From Rubrivivax sp. (GTDB lineage: Bacteria > Pseudomonadota > Gammaproteobacteria > Burkholderiales > Burkholderiaceae_C), in contig JACZKT010000512.1 in NCBI GenBank assembly GCA_014859905.1, forward strand, positions 1 to 62,396: DNA of 62,396 nucleotides. Reading direction: 5' to 3'. The translations under genes and the position numbers were made by a program. This document shows, piece after piece, positions 61,670-62,396 of this stretch (positions are counted from its first letter, which is position 1; every line of letters begins with the position of its first letter). The notes under the pieces were generated by a model. The model was not told the DNA's origin and ran no database searches. It saw only the letters and a program-made list of their open reading frames with translations.

Positions 61670-62396
61670 CCGCCGTGAACAACCCTCGTGCCGCCGCCGG
61701 CAGGCGCCCCCCTCCCGCAACGATCAGCGGGACGCGTCCACCCTGCCCTCCTCATCCACCCGCCCTCGCAGGTCACCGGCCAGCCCCGGCCGCCTCCACG
61801 GCCAGGACTCGCCGCGTCGCCAGACCTGGGCGGGCAAGTCACCCCAGGAGGTGCTGGCCCTGTACCCGCCAGGCAAGACTCCTGTGAACCGGGTGGTGGA
61901 CGTGCTGATCGAGCTGTTCAACCCGCTGCACACCGCGCTGGAGAAGACGGTGTCGCACAAGACGCGCTACGAGCGCGCCCACTTCCTGCGGCGCTTCTTC
62001 CGTGAGCTGCACACCGACGCGGGCTTCAAGCTCGCGCCCGACCCGCGCAACCTGGGGCAGCGCCATGTCCAGGCGATGGTGAAGGTGTGGCAGCGCCGCA
62101 AGCTCTCGCCGGGCACCATCCAGACCTACCTCAGCTTCCTGCGCGGCCTGGCGATGTGGCTGAACAAGCCGGGCTTCATCCGCAAGCCCGAGCACTACGG
62201 CCTGACGCCCAAGGAGTACGAGCGCCACGAGAACGCCCAGCGCGACAAGAGCTGGAGCGGCAACGGCATCGACGTCGAGGCGCTGCTGGCCAAGGTCTCC
62301 GCCTACGACGCCCGCATCGGCGCGTCGATGCGCCTGATGGTGATGGTCGGCCTGCGGCGCAAGGAATCGGTCATGTGCCGGCCCTACGCCCATGTC
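61659..62396 (+). CDS. Tyrosine recombinase-like integrase, 3' end outside window
   Basis: The frame opens with an ATG at 61659 (MPRIRREQPS, basic N-terminus) and stays open to the window edge, 246 codons. A SAM-like core-binding domain is visible at about residues 75-165 (VVDVLIELFNPLHTALEK, THKTRYERAHFLRRFF-type and QAMVKVWQRRKLSPGTIQTYLSFLRGLAMWL), followed by the beginning of the catalytic domain with the first Arg in MVMVGLRRKESV. The HxxR and Tyr would lie beyond the window. Integrases of this kind mark integrative elements; it probably acts with the ParM-like region. Confidence 0.75.
   Translation, partial: MPRIRREQPSCRRRQAPPSRNDQRDASTLPSSSTRPRRSPASPGRLHGQDSPRRQTWAGKSPQEVLALYPPGKTPVNRVVDVLIELFNPLHTALEKTVSHKTRYERAHFLRRFFRELHTDAGFKLAPDPRNLGQRHVQAMVKVWQRRKLSPGTIQTYLSFLRGLAMWLNKPGFIRKPEHYGLTPKEYERHENAQRDKSWSGNGIDVEALLAKVSAYDARIGASMRLMVMVGLRRKESVMCRPYAHV

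Overview
The window is high-GC DNA that most resembles a betaproteobacterium of the order Burkholderiales. The signs are two Bug/TctC-type periplasmic receptors without TctAB, many ABC-importer plus CoA-catabolism cassettes, GntR/IclR control and long ATGA-coupled operons. No tRNA, rRNA or CRISPR array was seen. It reads as an accessory, catabolic chromosome region patched together next to dead transposases.

Layout. (1) 1-7 kb is a signalling block: the 3' part of a hybrid histidine kinase coupled to a REC-EAL phosphodiesterase, then in the opposite orientation a paralogous REC-EAL plus double-receiver pair behind a broken CZB-GGDEF cyclase gene. The short + strand ORF at 3621 is a beheaded copy of the receiver gene, so two homologous modules meet tail to tail. 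(2) 7.2-10.3 kb holds an IS3-family element, a FliA-type sigma factor and an IS5-type transposase remnant. (3) 10.4-20.8 kb is one long minus-strand operon: GntR regulator, CaiB-type CoA-transferase, a four-subunit biotin-dependent acyl-CoA carboxylase with two different carboxyltransferase genes, and a NitT/TauT-type ABC importer. A TauE-like exporter lies divergently, and a 9-bp-arm palindrome sits between. (4) 21-22.8 kb has an IS110 remnant and a two-subunit CoA-transferase.

(5) 23-46.5 kb is the most interesting part, a catabolic supercluster. A plus-strand operon encodes a ThDP enzyme, aldehyde dehydrogenase, PRISE-like enone reductase, TIM-barrel isomerase/dehydratase and a 3-ketosteroid-dehydrogenase-like flavoprotein. 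A minus-strand operon encodes acyl-CoA dehydrogenase, enoyl-CoA hydratase, CoA-transferase, a cysteine-less thiolase-like protein, its DUF35 partner and an IclR regulator. A divergent operon encodes a Bug receptor, a Liv-type ABC importer with a fused LivH-LivM permease, and a Gfo/Idh oxidoreductase. The likely theme is uptake of an alicyclic or terpenoid/steroid-like acid or ketone, ring opening by the ThDP enzyme, oxidation of the aldehyde, and CoA-dependent beta-oxidation. The block has been duplicated in tandem and the two copies have decayed reciprocally: each copy keeps the genes the other lost. Five promoter regions share a GGCAC-centred operator-like motif, which I propose as the IclR regulon signature.

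(6) 46.6-58.2 kb is a second import/catabolic operon: GntR, RidA, HyuA, HyuB, LivKHMGF and an enolase-superfamily enzyme, with a divergent 2-hydroxyacid dehydrogenase and FadR-type operator half-sites between. (7) 58.3-62.4 kb holds an IS21 IstA remnant, a ParM-like actin with a small coupled partner, about 1.3 kb without a convincing gene, and the start of a tyrosine-recombinase-type integrase running off the window. This looks like the edge of an integrative or plasmid-derived element.
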